This document shows, in pieces, positions 31,248 through 55,596 of a stretch of 64,000 bases of DNA. How positions within the stretch are numbered: position 1 is the first letter of the stretch; each line of letters opens with the position of its first letter. Source of the stretch: Batillaria attramentaria. Lineage: Eukaryota; Mollusca; Gastropoda; Batillariidae. The stretch covers positions 2,552,501 to 2,616,500 of the forward strand of contig JACVVK020000001.1 of assembly GCA_018292915.2 (NCBI GenBank), read 5' to 3'. A model generated the notes under the pieces. It did not search any database. It was not told where the DNA came from and saw nothing but the letters and a program-made list of their open reading frames with translations. Made by a program: the position numbers and the translations under genes.

Positions 31248-31415
31248 GGGGAGCCGGGAGCGCTGGACTTTCAGTGCTCGGGTCTTGATTTCCGGCGAAT
31301 CCTGGCTAGGGCCAAATATTTGTGCTGGCCTTTTTCTCGTTGCCCCGTCTTTGATATCAGCCGTACGTGGTGGAAAAGGACGTCAGTTAGACTCCCAAAC
31401 ACCCACCCACCCCCG
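31248..31415 (+). mobile_element. tRNA-derived SINE, family 2, with target duplication
   Basis: Starts GGGAGCCGGGAGCG, contains CCAAATATTTGTGCTGGCC and ends CCCAAACACCCACCC. A 15-bp direct repeat (CTTCCTGTACTGACT and CTTCCTCTACTGACT, one mismatch) flanks it at 31233-31247 and 31416-31430. Confidence 0.8.
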
Positions 31416-31829
31416 CTTCCTCTACTGACTAGATTTCTCGATGCATCCTGTGTTTCAGGTGCTTTGTTTTGCTCTTTCAAATGTGTCATATTTCTTTCAA
31501 AATGCAGTTGTGCGCGGTCGGTGTAGATTTTACACTCACTATATATAATGTGACTTACACGTCATCTGCACAAACACGAGGGCGAATCAGTCAAAATGGC
31601 CGGATGGGAGTTTTTCCGGGCTATGCCGCCGGCTTCAGATCGTAGCACCCTCATGCAGCGGGCAAGTTCCCACGCAGCGTAGCACTGCGTTTTTCCAAAT
31701 TCAAACCCGGTGACGCCGTAGCACCAGAAAAAGCTTTGGATTTTCAGTTGTCGGTTAGAAAGACTGAAAGGGGCCGTTTATCAATCCGGCAGAAACCGAC
31801 TTGTACTGACGGATACGTTTCAGTCTACA

Positions 31830-32320
31830 ATAATAATAATAATAATAATAAATGGTATTTGTAGGGCGCATTTCTTTAAATAAAACTCAATGCGCCTATC
31901 ACTCACTCACGCTTACGCACATTATACAACGATGAACAGACATACACTGGTGAAACTGACTAGTTAGCAAATTACTGGTGTTAGTTATTTGTGGCCTCAC
32001 GCCGCTCAAGCAACAAAGACCAGCACGCGGCTGAGGGAATTACTGGAAGGCTTTGTAGAAAAGGAACGTTTTCAGATTGCTCTTGAAAACAGAGAGTGTG
32101 GGCGCATTCCTCAGATCTGCAGGCAGAGAGTTCCAAAAGGCTGGAGCGGCAAAACTGAAAGAGCGCTCGCCAAAAGATTTCAGGTTGCGCTTGGGGATTT
32201 TGAGAAGCCTCTCGGACGACGACAGGAGGGTTCGCGACGGTGTATAGGTGACGAGTGAAGTTGAAAGGTATGGCGGGAGAGTGTATATATCAAGTGTGTA
32301 TATGCTCATGTTTTAAAGTT
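31830..32320 (-). mobile_element. LINE 3' end, 5'-truncated
   Basis: Minus-strand reading gives SFSFAAPAFWNSLPADLRNA followed by LSVFKSNLKTFLF, the usual last residues of CR1/L2-like reverse transcriptase proteins, then a 3' UTR with a GCGC motif and an (ATT)n tail at 31830-31852. Confidence 0.75.
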
Positions 32321-32487
32321 ACAGTGTTGGATGAGAGCAATCGTCGTCGAAACTTTGACTTTTGAAGCGGCAGAGCAACGGGGAAAAAAGGTCGTCCATT
32401 TTGATTACCTCCCGTGAAGAATCAAACCAACAAAGAAATAACAATTACTGCACCTTTCTCGTAGGATAAACAATCACCACAATGAAA

Positions 32488-32490
<3 letters not shown>

Positions 32491-32548
<58 letters not shown>

Positions 32549-32632
32549 GCACGCACGCACGCACGCACCCACACCGCACGCACGCACGCACGCACCCACA
32601 CCGCACGCACGCGCAGAGAGAGAGAGAGAGAG
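32491..32632. repeat. (CA)n / (GCAC)n / (GA)n composite microsatellite
   Basis: About 28 CA repeats, then GCAC tetramers duplicated as two CCCACACC-separated blocks, then (GA)n. It ends about 70 bp upstream of the peroxidase TATA box. Confidence 0.9.
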
Positions 32633-32702
32633 AGCACCTGGGCTGATAGGCCAGCGCATGTGTCACCAGCCAAAGGCCAGTCTAGTGGGCGTACGTGGAC
32701 AG

Positions 32703-32795
32703 TATAAAAGACAAAGGACACAATGAATGAGGCAAACTGAGTGCTACGAAGTATAAGGTGAAACTTCTCTGTGGAGAACTCTCAGCTCTGCGCAG
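32703..32795 (+). promoter_or_regulatory. TATA box and 5' UTR exon of peroxidase gene 1
   Basis: TATAAAAG at 32703-32710 predicts initiation near 32735. The following sequence ends in GCGCAG/GTGAGC, a donor at 32796. A related block, GGTGAAAC...CAGGTGAG, occurs in the duplicated copy at 47519-47560, which supports this as a real 5' UTR exon. Confidence 0.6.
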
Positions 32796-33160
32796 GTGAG
32801 CGGCGGCCGTTCAGTCTTGCGTTGTGTGTCGACATTGTTGTGACTGGTCATATTTTGGTTTTAAAGAAATCGACTGATTTATTTCTTTACCCTGTCTGTG
32901 TAAACAGTACACGTATGTTTAGTCAGCAGTAAATCAAAGTGTATTTGTTGAAGTTTAATATTTATTGAAGTGTATTTGTTGAAGTTTAAGATTTATCCTA
33001 CCATGATTAATTTTACTTCCGAATCCTTTTTTGACAACAACAACAACAACAACAACAACAAAACACTTAAACTAACACCAGTTAAAACTGATCTGAGGGT
33101 GATGTAGCAATTCAAGAGTCAAAGTTAAGTAAATGTTGTTTCAACAGTCTAGGGGCATAA

Positions 33161-33162
<2 letters not shown>

Positions 33163-33223
<61 letters not shown>
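33163..33223. repeat. (GA)n microsatellite
   Basis: About 30 GA repeats in the first intron of peroxidase gene 1. Confidence 0.95.
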
Positions 33224-33227
<4 letters not shown>

Positions 33228-33362
33228 TAACAATTAACATCCATAAGCAACACTGCCGCATGTGGCCAGTGCGCAGAATACAGACATTATCACAACACAT
33301 ACAGTCGCTCCACCATACGCACACAGCAAATGCTTGTCAATCGTTGCTTGGTGGATATTAAA

Positions 33363-46970
<13,608 letters not shown>

Positions 46971-47154
46971 GTTGGACCTCAGTTGACTATACGACTGGAG
47001 GAACTGCCGCAGCACGCCTGTCTCCAGTATTGTGTAATCACCTGTTACAGACCATAGAACTAAACGCGAACTAAGCTAGTCAAACACAAGAAGAAGTAGA
47101 AGAGAGAACAATTTCATGAAAGTGCAAGTTGCCCTGTCACCAAAACTATAACAG

Positions 47155-47160
47155 AATAAA
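47155..47160 (+). terminator. Poly(A) signal of peroxidase gene 1
   Basis: AATAAA lies 185 bp after the stop codon. Confidence 0.6.
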
Positions 47161-47210
47161 GAATCACGATGGTACACTACTAGGCGTGCCGCTGTATTTA
47201 CCGGCGTTGC

Positions 47211-47394
<184 letters not shown>

Positions 47395-47439
47395 GAGAGA
47401 TAGAGATGCTTGCACCTTTGTGTTATACTGATTTGCCAG

Positions 47440-49244
47440 CATCTGTCTCACCCAACCTAAGGCCAGTGGACAATATATGCACACAAGAAAAGTCAATGGA
47501 CAAACTAAGTGTCAGAAGGTGAAACTCCCCCGTTGAGAACAGTGTACTCTGTTCAGGTGAGTAATCTTATAATCAAACCAAAGAACGCTTCTAAAGACTT
47601 GAGTCAAACTTTGTGTTTCGGTATCCTTTTGGCTGTTGATATCTATGTGAAAGCAACACAATTTCCATTTTGTTTTGCTAGAAACTGTTCGTCGGAACAG
47701 GTATGCATGTCCACTTTGCAATATTTTAAAGTTTATTTGTTGAAGCTTTCCTTACATACTCCAACTATCAATTCTGCATATTGCGGCGGCCTTGCATAGG
47801 CCAGAGAAAAACCTGGCTAGCAAAAGATGACCGTTTTCTTATTCTTGAACCCTTAAACAGCCGGCGTATCATTAAATATGTTTCGTACGCCACGCTGAAC
47901 CACCCACCAAGAAATGTGTGATCTTTATCAGTATTTCTGGATGTCCATCTGTACCTAGTAATATTGGTTTTTGTTTGTTTTTGTTAATTCATTGTTGATC
48001 CTAAACGTACGCCTTTGTTTGACCCACGTGCATTATCAGTGTTCGAGGGACCCATCTGAAAACACAAACGAGCGTAGTATTACACTTATCATTATTATCA
48101 TATGAGTAACAATATGATTTTGATGCCGACGATGGCAACGGCGTGCAGAGAAGAACGACAGACATCTTGCCTTACTAGCGCCATCTACCGTACAGCGGAC
48201 GGAAGCTGCAACAACGCCAACAGCCCGGAGAGGGGAGCGCACCGCGCCACTCTCAAACGAATAATCCACCGCGTGTACGACGACGGTAAGATAACTTTAA
48301 AGATTATAAGACTAGAGTGCGAGGCCATAGACTAATTCGGTCAGACCCATGAACCTGAGTCTACTGTCAGCGCGATAGCCCTGTATTTTATTTCTTCGCC
48401 AGATCGCATCGGCGCGCCTCTACGTCCCCAGATGGTCACACGCTAGCTCCGTGTACCGTGACTATAGCACCTTTGTACTCTCGCGCACGCCTCAGGTTTA
48501 CATTCAGATGGTACTTTTCGCGTGTTTCTACCGATTGAGACAGGTGGAAGGTTTCCCTTGAAAAAGGCTCTATTGTTGAACAGCTGCAGATCAATGTATG
48601 TTGCTTGTACTGTCTGTCTGTAGAACACCTGACCCTTCTGTTGTTTTTCACACTGATCAATTTCGCTCACATAAAAGCACCGGTGTGAATGAAATTCTTT
48701 TGGCGCTCTGTTGCCACCTGTTGACTAACTCCTGAAACTTTACCCACACAGACTCTTTGTCTGTATTCCACTCATTGTTAGTAATGTACTTTTGTTCTTT
48801 AATTGCCACGTGTAACACAAGTCATCACTGATCTGAATAACAACAATACGAATACTACTAAAATCTTCAGGTACAGTTAAAATATTAAAACTCGACATAA
48901 GAACCCCCCCCCCCCCCAACAACAACAACAATATTCCACCCACGCTTTGAAGTGTGCCAAAGAAGCGAACGTTGGGTTTTTTTTTTCTTTCCTCTTGTTC
49001 AGTTTGTAAACAGCTGAATCTTTTTGATTGAATTTTAATTCATTCTCAGTGTGAACTCTCCGATCTTTGAAAAAGCTTCTTCGATACCCTGTGTCGTCTG
49101 GTTTGTTTGATTTTTCCTCCCCCAGATAAGCAAGTTCCCCGCCTGAAGAAAGAAAATGGCGACCCTCTCCCTTGTCCATATCCGTCTCCGTCCTGGTGCA
49201 CGATTTGCTTCATGAATTCTCGTGTTGTTTCTTCTCTTGCAGGC

Positions 49245-49317
<73 letters not shown>

Positions 49318-49480
49318 AGACGTGCGTAGACGTTTTGTGTGTGGGGGTATAATCGGAAGCCAGACATTATTGGCTTCACTGCGAAATTCTATTCCTCTCT
49401 CTCCCAAGGAAGCCGCTTGTGAGCAGTGAAACCCTCAGGTCAAGTTCGATGAGTCTTGGCCTTTTCTGAGCTGGACCTCA
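47440..49480 (+). pseudogene. Broken, internally deleted copy of the peroxidase gene
   Basis: Segments match gene 1 in order. A 5' UTR-like block lies at 47440-47560 (GGTGAAAC...CAGGTGAG). Around 47800-47830 is a remnant of the second coding exon (ACCTGGCTAGCAA) whose splice donor GT has been lost. 48145-48285 is a good third exon (RQTSCLTSAIYRTADGSC, KRIIHRVYDDG, donor GTAAGA). 49126-49200 is the start of the fourth (DKQVPRLKKENGDPLP), then a 1-bp loss against gene 1 shifts the frame. From about 49240 the sequence jumps to a (GT)n array and the last exon (49410-49469, ending GLGLF-type residues and TGA). Exons for all catalytic residues are gone. It keeps introns, so it arose by DNA duplication, not retroposition. 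It is very unlikely to make a peroxidase. Confidence 0.85.
49247..49316. repeat. (GT)n microsatellite at the deletion junction of the broken peroxidase copy
   Basis: About 34 GT repeats between the fourth-exon remnant and the last-exon remnant. Confidence 0.95.
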
Positions 49481-49619
49481 TCTGACCGGGTAACACCTGT
49501 ACTCTACTGTCCCTGCTCTTAATCGAAAAAAAAAAAACAACAGAAACCCACTTTATTTATCCCTAAAGAGGGAAATTCAATATAATTCTTTTTGTCAGTG
49601 TGTCATTGTATCACAGTTT

Positions 49620-49725
49620 CAAGAGAACCCAGCCCCCCCATCCCCCCCCAAAAAAAAGAAAAAAAGAAAAAGAAAAAGAACAAAAAGAAAACAACAACAA
49701 CAACAGCAACAACAACAACAACAGA
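49620..49725. repeat. Poly(C)/poly(A)/(CAA)n low-complexity stretch
   Basis: C-rich, then A/G-rich, then (ACA)n. It resembles the A/C tracts in the peroxidase introns but contains G. Confidence 0.85.
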
Positions 49726-49769
49726 GTGTCCGGTTAGAGCTAATCAAAGATAAAAAGAGTTGGTTTGTT

Positions 49770-49890
49770 GTTTGGGTATTTGCGGATTAGCCACCACAAG
49801 AGGGATATTAAAGACGGGGATCGAAGGAAACAAAAGATAGCACAAATTTTGGCTCAGGACTCTGGATCGGGTCTCGACCATTAACCTTCG
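49770..49890 (-). mobile_element. Very diverged family 2 SINE remnant
   Basis: GATATTAAAGACGGGGATCG and GCACAAATTTTGGCTCAGGA recall the minus strand of family 2. Weak. Confidence 0.35.
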
Positions 49891-50013
49891 CCGTGCGGCG
49901 CCTAAAAACTTGCGCGTCATACGACTTGGGTGCAAACACACCAATGCTTTTTAAGAAGGAAAGATATGTAATTACCAATGTTTTTTTTCCTTGTTCAAAA
50001 GTATGAGGGTTGT

Positions 50014-50078
50014 GTGACACGAATCGCAAGTCCGCAAAGAAGGAGGTAAAAAGAAGGCGGACTTGCGATTCGTGTTAC
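50014..50078. repeat. Near-perfect inverted repeat (hairpin)
   Basis: Arms at 50014-50035 and 50057-50078, core ACACGAATCGCAAGTCCGC, pair with one mismatch around a 21-base purine-rich loop. Confidence 0.9.
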
Positions 50079-50341
50079 AAGGAAGTATCACAGTTTCCCC
50101 GAAAACCATTCAATGCAATTATTTCCTTGATTGTGAAATGGTCGTGTTGATAGGACACAAAAGAGAAAACCAGGTGGGAAATCAAGACAATAACACTTTC
50201 CTAATCTTATTGAAAGAAAGCAAACTGTAGTTGATGTATAATGTTACAGTCACGCCATTAGGTGTCATGACTAAAATCGTTAGCGTTTACGTGAACTCGC
50301 GTTCTACTTCGTGTAATATGTAAACGCACAGGCAAGGCCAT

Positions 50342-50463
50342 CCGCCAGTGTCGTCGCTGACTCCTTTGTGCGAGCATCTTGCCCCTACTGAGGTGAATCG
50401 ACAAGGGCAGCAAGGCTTGGAACAGCGTCTTTCTGATCGTGAAAACCAGCTGCTTCTTGAGGT
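50342..50463 (+). other. Unassigned exon-like segment
   Basis: Between an AG at 50346-50347 region and a GTGATA donor-like site at 50461, the plus strand reads LTPLCEHLAPTEVNRQGQQG then LEQRLSDRENQLLLE. The composition is protein-like, but I cannot place it. It could be a lost exon, a transposon fragment or chance. Confidence 0.2.
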
Positions 50464-50533
50464 GATAAATATTTCCCTGCTTTTGTTGTTGTTGTTATTG
50501 TTTTTATTTTATTTATTGATGTCCTGTTTCAGG

Positions 50534-50928
50534 GGCGGTCGGTGGTCTAGTGGTTAAGAGACTTGTCACCAATGCAAGAGGTCACGGGTTCGAGTCCCAC
50601 TCGGGGCAAAGAATTTTTCCTTCTCGTATGTGGCACCGATCATTCGGGCCGATCGTCGGGGGTTCTTTCCGGATACTCCGGCTTTCTCCCCTCTGCTTTG
50701 GAAATGTTCAGCCCACAACATTTGAAAAAAAATGCTATTCTAAATTCCGAAACTTAAATAGCTGAGCTGACCCTTCGCACCACATGATTGTAATGTGTTT
50801 AGTCCAGTGTGTGAGGGAATGCGTGTGATTCACGTGAGCGTGCGTGTTGGGTTCAGTTCGCGGCGCTTTGAGCCGATTCATAAATTTAGGTAAAGCGCCT
50901 ATACAATACTCATTATTTCTATATTTAT
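50534..50928 (+). mobile_element. tRNA-derived SINE, family 1, full length
   Basis: Head GGGGCGGTCGGTGGTCTAGT, B-box GGGTTCGAGTCCC, body GGGGGTTCTTTCCGGATACT, then GCGGCGCTTTGAGCCGATTC and end ATACAATACTCATTATTT. It is the best full-length reference for this family in the window. Confidence 0.88.
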
Positions 50929-50929
50929 T

Positions 50930-51709
50930 TTACACAGCTTCCTATTACTGTAATTAGGAGTATTTTCCTGCAATACTACATTTTATCAAACCCTGTCCGA
51001 TCAGAGGTATGAAAAGTTAGAGAACATCACAACTTTTACAACTTCTAACAATTACACTCAGAAACAGGAAGGGATTTCGTCTAGGTCAACTCCCTCTTGT
51101 AACAAAGATGACAAACAGTTTGCTGAAGAAGTAAAAAAGAAGTATTTTTGTTTTGAAAATCACAACTTTCATCCTTTTTTTGTGTGGGATCTGTAGTACA
51201 ACAAAACCAGCCGGCGTTTTTGGAAAAGAAAAGAAAAGTAAAATGTTCTTAAGGTATAATTATCATCAGATTGAACCGAGGAAAATTACTGGTCCTGATG
51301 GTACTACAGACTTCGCGTGAAACATTTTGCAACCCAACTCTCACTCAATCTGATGCTGAACTGCAGTCGGTCTACATAGTATAAAAATCCCCTAATATTT
51401 AGTTATTAATCCTAAACCTCAGCCAGTCCGACTATAACTATAGCATGAAAGTATCAGGGACAAAGTATCTTCGGCACATTTCGGTCGGAGACAATAATTA
51501 TGCATGTATTGAGGTACATTTGTTCATGTGCATATTTGTTGTGTTCTGTGTTTTACATCAATAAAGCGCCTAGAGCTGATATCATACGCTATTATTATTA
51601 TTATTATTGTTGTTGTTGAGTCAGAATTACAATGACAGTGACCATTTCATGTCTAGCTAGCCAGTGTATTCACAATGTTTGTATTCTCCTTGATGCAGCT
51701 GCTGAGAAG
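50930..51709. other. Spacer upstream of the Toll-like receptor, with a retroelement tail
   Basis: No gene seen. AATAAAGCGCCTAGAGCTGA at about 51560 followed by (ATT)n at 51592-51610 is the 3' tail of a plus-strand retroelement of the same type as the family 1 SINE and LINE tails. A pyrimidine stretch ending GATGCAG at 51692-51698 could be the acceptor of a 5' UTR intron. Confidence 0.45.
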
Positions 51710-54049
51710 ATGATGAAAGTGCGGCAGATGTGTCTGACCTTGCTCGTGCTGTTCGTGTGGCTGGTGACCGGTGCACTTGTAAAAGACTCATCACTGCCAG
51801 TCTTCCCCCATCAGCAACACCACACTCTCGACTTGGACCTTTCTTTACACAGCGGCATCACGAATACATCTCATGGAACGTGCGGTTGGACAACAACCAT
51901 TTTGGGAGACTTTGATCTGTGTGGAGACGGCTACTGTCGGTGTAAAGATGAAACAGCTGACTGTTCCCGCCGAAACCTCACCTACATCCCACTATTTCCA
52001 CCTGAGATAACTCAAGTGATTTTCGCCTACAATTCGTTACGAAACATTTCCAATGACAACTTCTTCGTCAACATCACAAACGTTGAATTGATCGATCTTA
52101 CAGGCAATGGCCTGAAGTCAATGAGTCCTCGTGCTTTCCTTCCTATGAGAAACCTTGAGGCCCTTATTCTGGGCAGCAACCACTTGAACTACACCACACT
52201 GGCTCCTGCTTTGTCGGTCACCACGCTGAAAATACTAGATCTCTCAAGCAATCGCCTGGACTCGCCGCCTGGTGGAACATTTGACAAATACCACCTTCCT
52301 CACCTTGAGAAACTCTGTCTCAATGGAAATAATATGAAATCTCTGAACATGGCAGTCTTTCAATCACTCCCGAGCCTAGAGTTTCTCCACCTGGGCGGGA
52401 ACTACTTGTCGAGTGAATTACTACGCTCAGCCTCCTTACCACAGTTAACTGGGCTTTCCTTGGACTATAACGCATTGACTCAGTTTTTGGACACGTGTGG
52501 AGGAGATAACAAAGTGTCGTTGTTTCCTAACCTCCTATTTCTGAACATATCAAGCAACAGGATATTTCTCAGTCCTTACCAGCGTATGTGCCTACCAAAC
52601 TTGCAAATGTTATCTTTACAAGATTTGTCTATAGGCGCAGTTGTGAAAGACTCTTTCAGCCAGAAAATATTTCCTTCCCTACAACGTATAGATCTAAGTA
52701 GACTCCAAGTTTTCGGCGAATTGACCATGAGAATGTACGCTTTCAGAAATCCGAATCTCGAGGAAATTTCCATGGAATCAAGTGGAATCGATTTTGCTGC
52801 ACGCAGCGTAAACTCTGGCTGTTTTGCTGGCTGTCCTGAACTTCAGTACCTGAAACTAGACGGCAATGACTTTAGTCGTGTCAGTGAAGAAAAATTCACG
52901 TCTCTACTCGGTCACGTCAGTCGCCTGTTGATTCTGTCTATACGGTCTGCCTCCATCAAACAAATCAGTGCCGGTATGTTTGCAAACCTTACAGACTTGA
53001 AGTTTCTCTCGCTGGGTTCAAATGAACTGACGAATATACCTGATGGTACTTTTGACAGTTTAGTGTCTTTAGAATTTCTTGATTTGTCTAGAAACAGCAT
53101 ATCAGTTGTTAAAGAGTCAACATTCGATATGACAATCCGTTCGCGTCTCAGGGCACTAGACCTCAGCGACAACCCGTTCAAGTGTTCCTGTGATTTAATC
53201 TGGTTTCTTGAGTGGTTCCATACTGTGCCCTCTCTTTTTAGAAATCAAACACCGTTTCAGAGCTACATGTGTGCAAACATACCCAACACCATGCTGCAGT
53301 CTTTCTACATACCCGATCAAGCCTGTCTTCTGAATCACTATGTCCACTCGGTCATCATAGTCACAGTTGTTTTTCTAACTTTGCTGCTGCTTGTGGGCGT
53401 TGCGGTTTACCGCTACCGCTGGTCAGTGAAGGCGGCCATGTACCGTCCCTCCTTGCCGCCCGAAGCCTACCGATGGCGTACGGAGCCGGGGTGGTTCTGC
53501 CGGCTTGTTTTCTTCTTACTCCTTCGTCACCGGTGGTACATTCGGCTGATGCTGTACGGAGCGTTCTGGAGACAGGAGAACAGACTCAATCGCCTGCAGG
53601 AGAGAGAGTTCCGCTACGATGTCTTTGTGGCGTACGACAGCGAGGATCTGGACTGGGTCCGCACGCACCTGGTGCCGATGCTGGAGACGGGGTTGGGGCT
53701 TCGACTGTGCATACACCAACGTGACTTCACGCCGGGCGTCCCTGTCGTCGTGAACATCATGGAGAACGTGCAGGCCAGCAAGACGATGATGATGGTGTTC
53801 TCCAAGAACTTCGCAGAAAGCGAATGGTGTCAGTTCGAGCTGCAGTTGTGCCTGAGTCACGTGATGGAATATGACGACACGCTTCTGGTGGTGCTGCTTC
53901 ATGACATTCCGTCACGTGACATAACGCCCGCCATGGAGGCCTTGATGAAAACAACGACTTATATCGAATGGGAGGCTGGGGCTGAGTCTAAAGACGCGTT
54001 CTGGGGCCGCATTCGTCGTGCATTAAACGATATCCTCCCAGATGTTTGA
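51710..54049 (+). CDS. Toll-like receptor, single-exon
   Basis: 779 residues from the ATG at 51710 (51713 equally possible). In order: signal peptide (VRQMCLTLLVLFVWLVTGAL), a Cys-rich N-cap (CGDGYCRCKDETADC), about 15 leucine-rich repeats, a C-cap (NPFKCSCDLIWFLEWF then further Cys), one transmembrane helix near residues 545-570 (VIIVTVVFLTLLLLVGVAVY), and a TIR domain from about residue 634. TIR box 1 is YDVFVAYDSEDLDWV, box 2 is RDFTPGVPVVVNI with the key Pro, and box 3 is FW near the end. Only one C-cap cluster is seen, so it is a vertebrate-type (single cysteine cluster) TLR. It would sense microbial ligands and signal through MyD88-type adaptors. An in-frame ATG at 51632 was rejected because it begins next to a retroelement tail and has no signal peptide directly at its start. 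Intronless TLR genes are common in molluscs. Confidence 0.93.
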   Translation: MMKVRQMCLTLLVLFVWLVTGALVKDSSLPVFPHQQHHTLDLDLSLHSGITNTSHGTCGWTTTILGDFDLCGDGYCRCKDETADCSRRNLTYIPLFPPEITQVIFAYNSLRNISNDNFFVNITNVELIDLTGNGLKSMSPRAFLPMRNLEALILGSNHLNYTTLAPALSVTTLKILDLSSNRLDSPPGGTFDKYHLPHLEKLCLNGNNMKSLNMAVFQSLPSLEFLHLGGNYLSSELLRSASLPQLTGLSLDYNALTQFLDTCGGDNKVSLFPNLLFLNISSNRIFLSPYQRMCLPNLQMLSLQDLSIGAVVKDSFSQKIFPSLQRIDLSRLQVFGELTMRMYAFRNPNLEEISMESSGIDFAARSVNSGCFAGCPELQYLKLDGNDFSRVSEEKFTSLLGHVSRLLILSIRSASIKQISAGMFANLTDLKFLSLGSNELTNIPDGTFDSLVSLEFLDLSRNSISVVKESTFDMTIRSRLRALDLSDNPFKCSCDLIWFLEWFHTVPSLFRNQTPFQSYMCANIPNTMLQSFYIPDQACLLNHYVHSVIIVTVVFLTLLLLVGVAVYRYRWSVKAAMYRPSLPPEAYRWRTEPGWFCRLVFFLLLRHRWYIRLMLYGAFWRQENRLNRLQEREFRYDVFVAYDSEDLDWVRTHLVPMLETGLGLRLCIHQRDFTPGVPVVVNIMENVQASKTMMMVFSKNFAESEWCQFELQLCLSHVMEYDDTLLVVLLHDIPSRDITPAMEALMKTTTYIEWEAGAESKDAFWGRIRRALNDILPDV

Positions 54050-54437
54050 AGCTGCAAGGAAATGACACTACCGCGGTAGCTTTGACTATCAAATTATGCA
54101 ACGGAGGCTTGATAAACGGTACGACCCCAGAGATTGGATACAAAACAAAACAATTTTTCCCGGCTTTATCATGTTTCCATTGACTCGGCTCTTTTGGGCC
54201 ATTGCTGTTCTGGCGAGTTGGCTATCCTTCTGAAAACAGGCATGGGCAGCACAGACAATACAAACTTCTGTTAGTGTTCGATAGGGGTATTATCGTTCGT
54301 TGATTAAAAATGAAAGTTTCATTTTTCAATTGTTGATACCCCCCCCCTCACTCCAACAGCCCCGCCCCTCCCTCACCCCTCATCTCCGATCAAATGTATG
54401 TTTCACCTTATGATGTATGATGAAGATGTGAAGATGT

Positions 54438-54438
<1 letters not shown>

Positions 54439-54470
<32 letters not shown>
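54439..54470. repeat. (CT)n microsatellite
   Basis: About 16 CT repeats at the 5' border of the LINE fragment. A second (CT)n, 55545-55591, follows its 3' end. Confidence 0.9.
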
Positions 54471-54473
<3 letters not shown>

Positions 54474-55540
54474 TTACGTTTTTCGAATCGTACCTACGCT
54501 TCTTAATGGATCATATTCCTTCCAAGGTTTAGTTAAACATGGTGTGCCTCAGGGCTCTGTCCTTGGGCCGCTACTATTCTGTATATTTATTAATGATTTA
54601 CATCTCCACTTGAGCGAAGATGTCATATGCGATGTTTGCTGATGACACAACACTTCACACTCCCGACAAAAATATCACAGTCATTAGCAAGCGTCTCCAG
54701 AAGGGACTGCAAGATGTCTCTGACTGGTGCGACTTAAATGCTATGGTGCTTAACCCAACCAAAACTGAATGTATGGTGATAGCTACACGCCAAAAGCGTC
54801 ACATTGCACCTTTGACTCTCATTTGTCCCTCAATGACAGCACTTTAAAACAGGTCACACAGCACCGACTGCTTGGTCTTACTATTGATTGTCAGCTTCAG
54901 TGGGAACCCCACATCAATAATGTTTGTAACAGCGTCTCTCGAAATTTGTACATGCTGTCAAAGTTGCGATTCATAACAGATGCTGACACGCGTAAGTTAT
55001 TCTACAATGCCCATATCAAGTCCCACATAGACTATGTGTCAACAGTGTGGGATGGTTCGAGTGAAGTTCATTTGAAGAGGCTGAATTCTTTACACAGGAG
55101 AGCTGCAAAATTAATATTACCAGTACCAACCTTCTCAACAGATCCAAAACTTAAAACTGTTATAAATTCTCCCCCTACAGTGCCACTTTCAATTCAACAA
55201 AGGAATGTTTATGTACAAACTCCGGAAAAAGTTAGTTCCGGAATATCTTGCATGTACTCTCTCAGAATCCACATCCATAGACTCTAGGTTAGGACTAACT
55301 TTTAGAATTCCCCGTCCCCGCATTGACATGTATAAAAGTAGTTTCGCATTTTCCGGAACTTCATTGTGGAATTCACTTCCTGTCCATGTTAGGCACAGTC
55401 GGTCAGCCTCATCGTTTAAAAACAGCCTCTTCAAATATCTATTAGCAACAAAGAACAAATAATCATAGGTACCACACGTTTACATATATATGGACATACT
55501 AGGTCATGCATGCGTTTTGAAATAAAGTTATTTCATTTTC
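54471..55540 (+). mobile_element. 5'-truncated LINE with broken reverse transcriptase
   Basis: The plus strand encodes the second half of a reverse transcriptase: HGVPQGSVLGPLLF, then in another frame FADDTTLHT (catalytic motif), NPTKTECMV, and in a third frame HRLLGLTIDCQLQWEPHI and YNAHIKSHIDYVSTVWDGSS. The protein ends TSLWNSLPVHVRHSRSASSF. At least three frame changes show it is dead. The clade is probably CR1/L2-like. AATAAAG near 55521 is its 3' end. Confidence 0.85.
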
Positions 55541-55541
55541 A

Positions 55542-55591
<50 letters not shown>

Positions 55592-55596
<5 letters not shown>

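Noticed and set aside
50534..50620. tRNA-like A and B boxes here and at many other sites
   Set aside because: They are heads of SINEs with conserved non-tRNA bodies; no copy folds as an intact tRNA with an acceptor stem and 3' end of its own.
51632..51709. Upstream in-frame start of the Toll-like receptor
   Set aside because: It adds 26 residues before a clear signal peptide, lies just after a retroelement tail, and a likely acceptor AG lies between it and the start at 51710.
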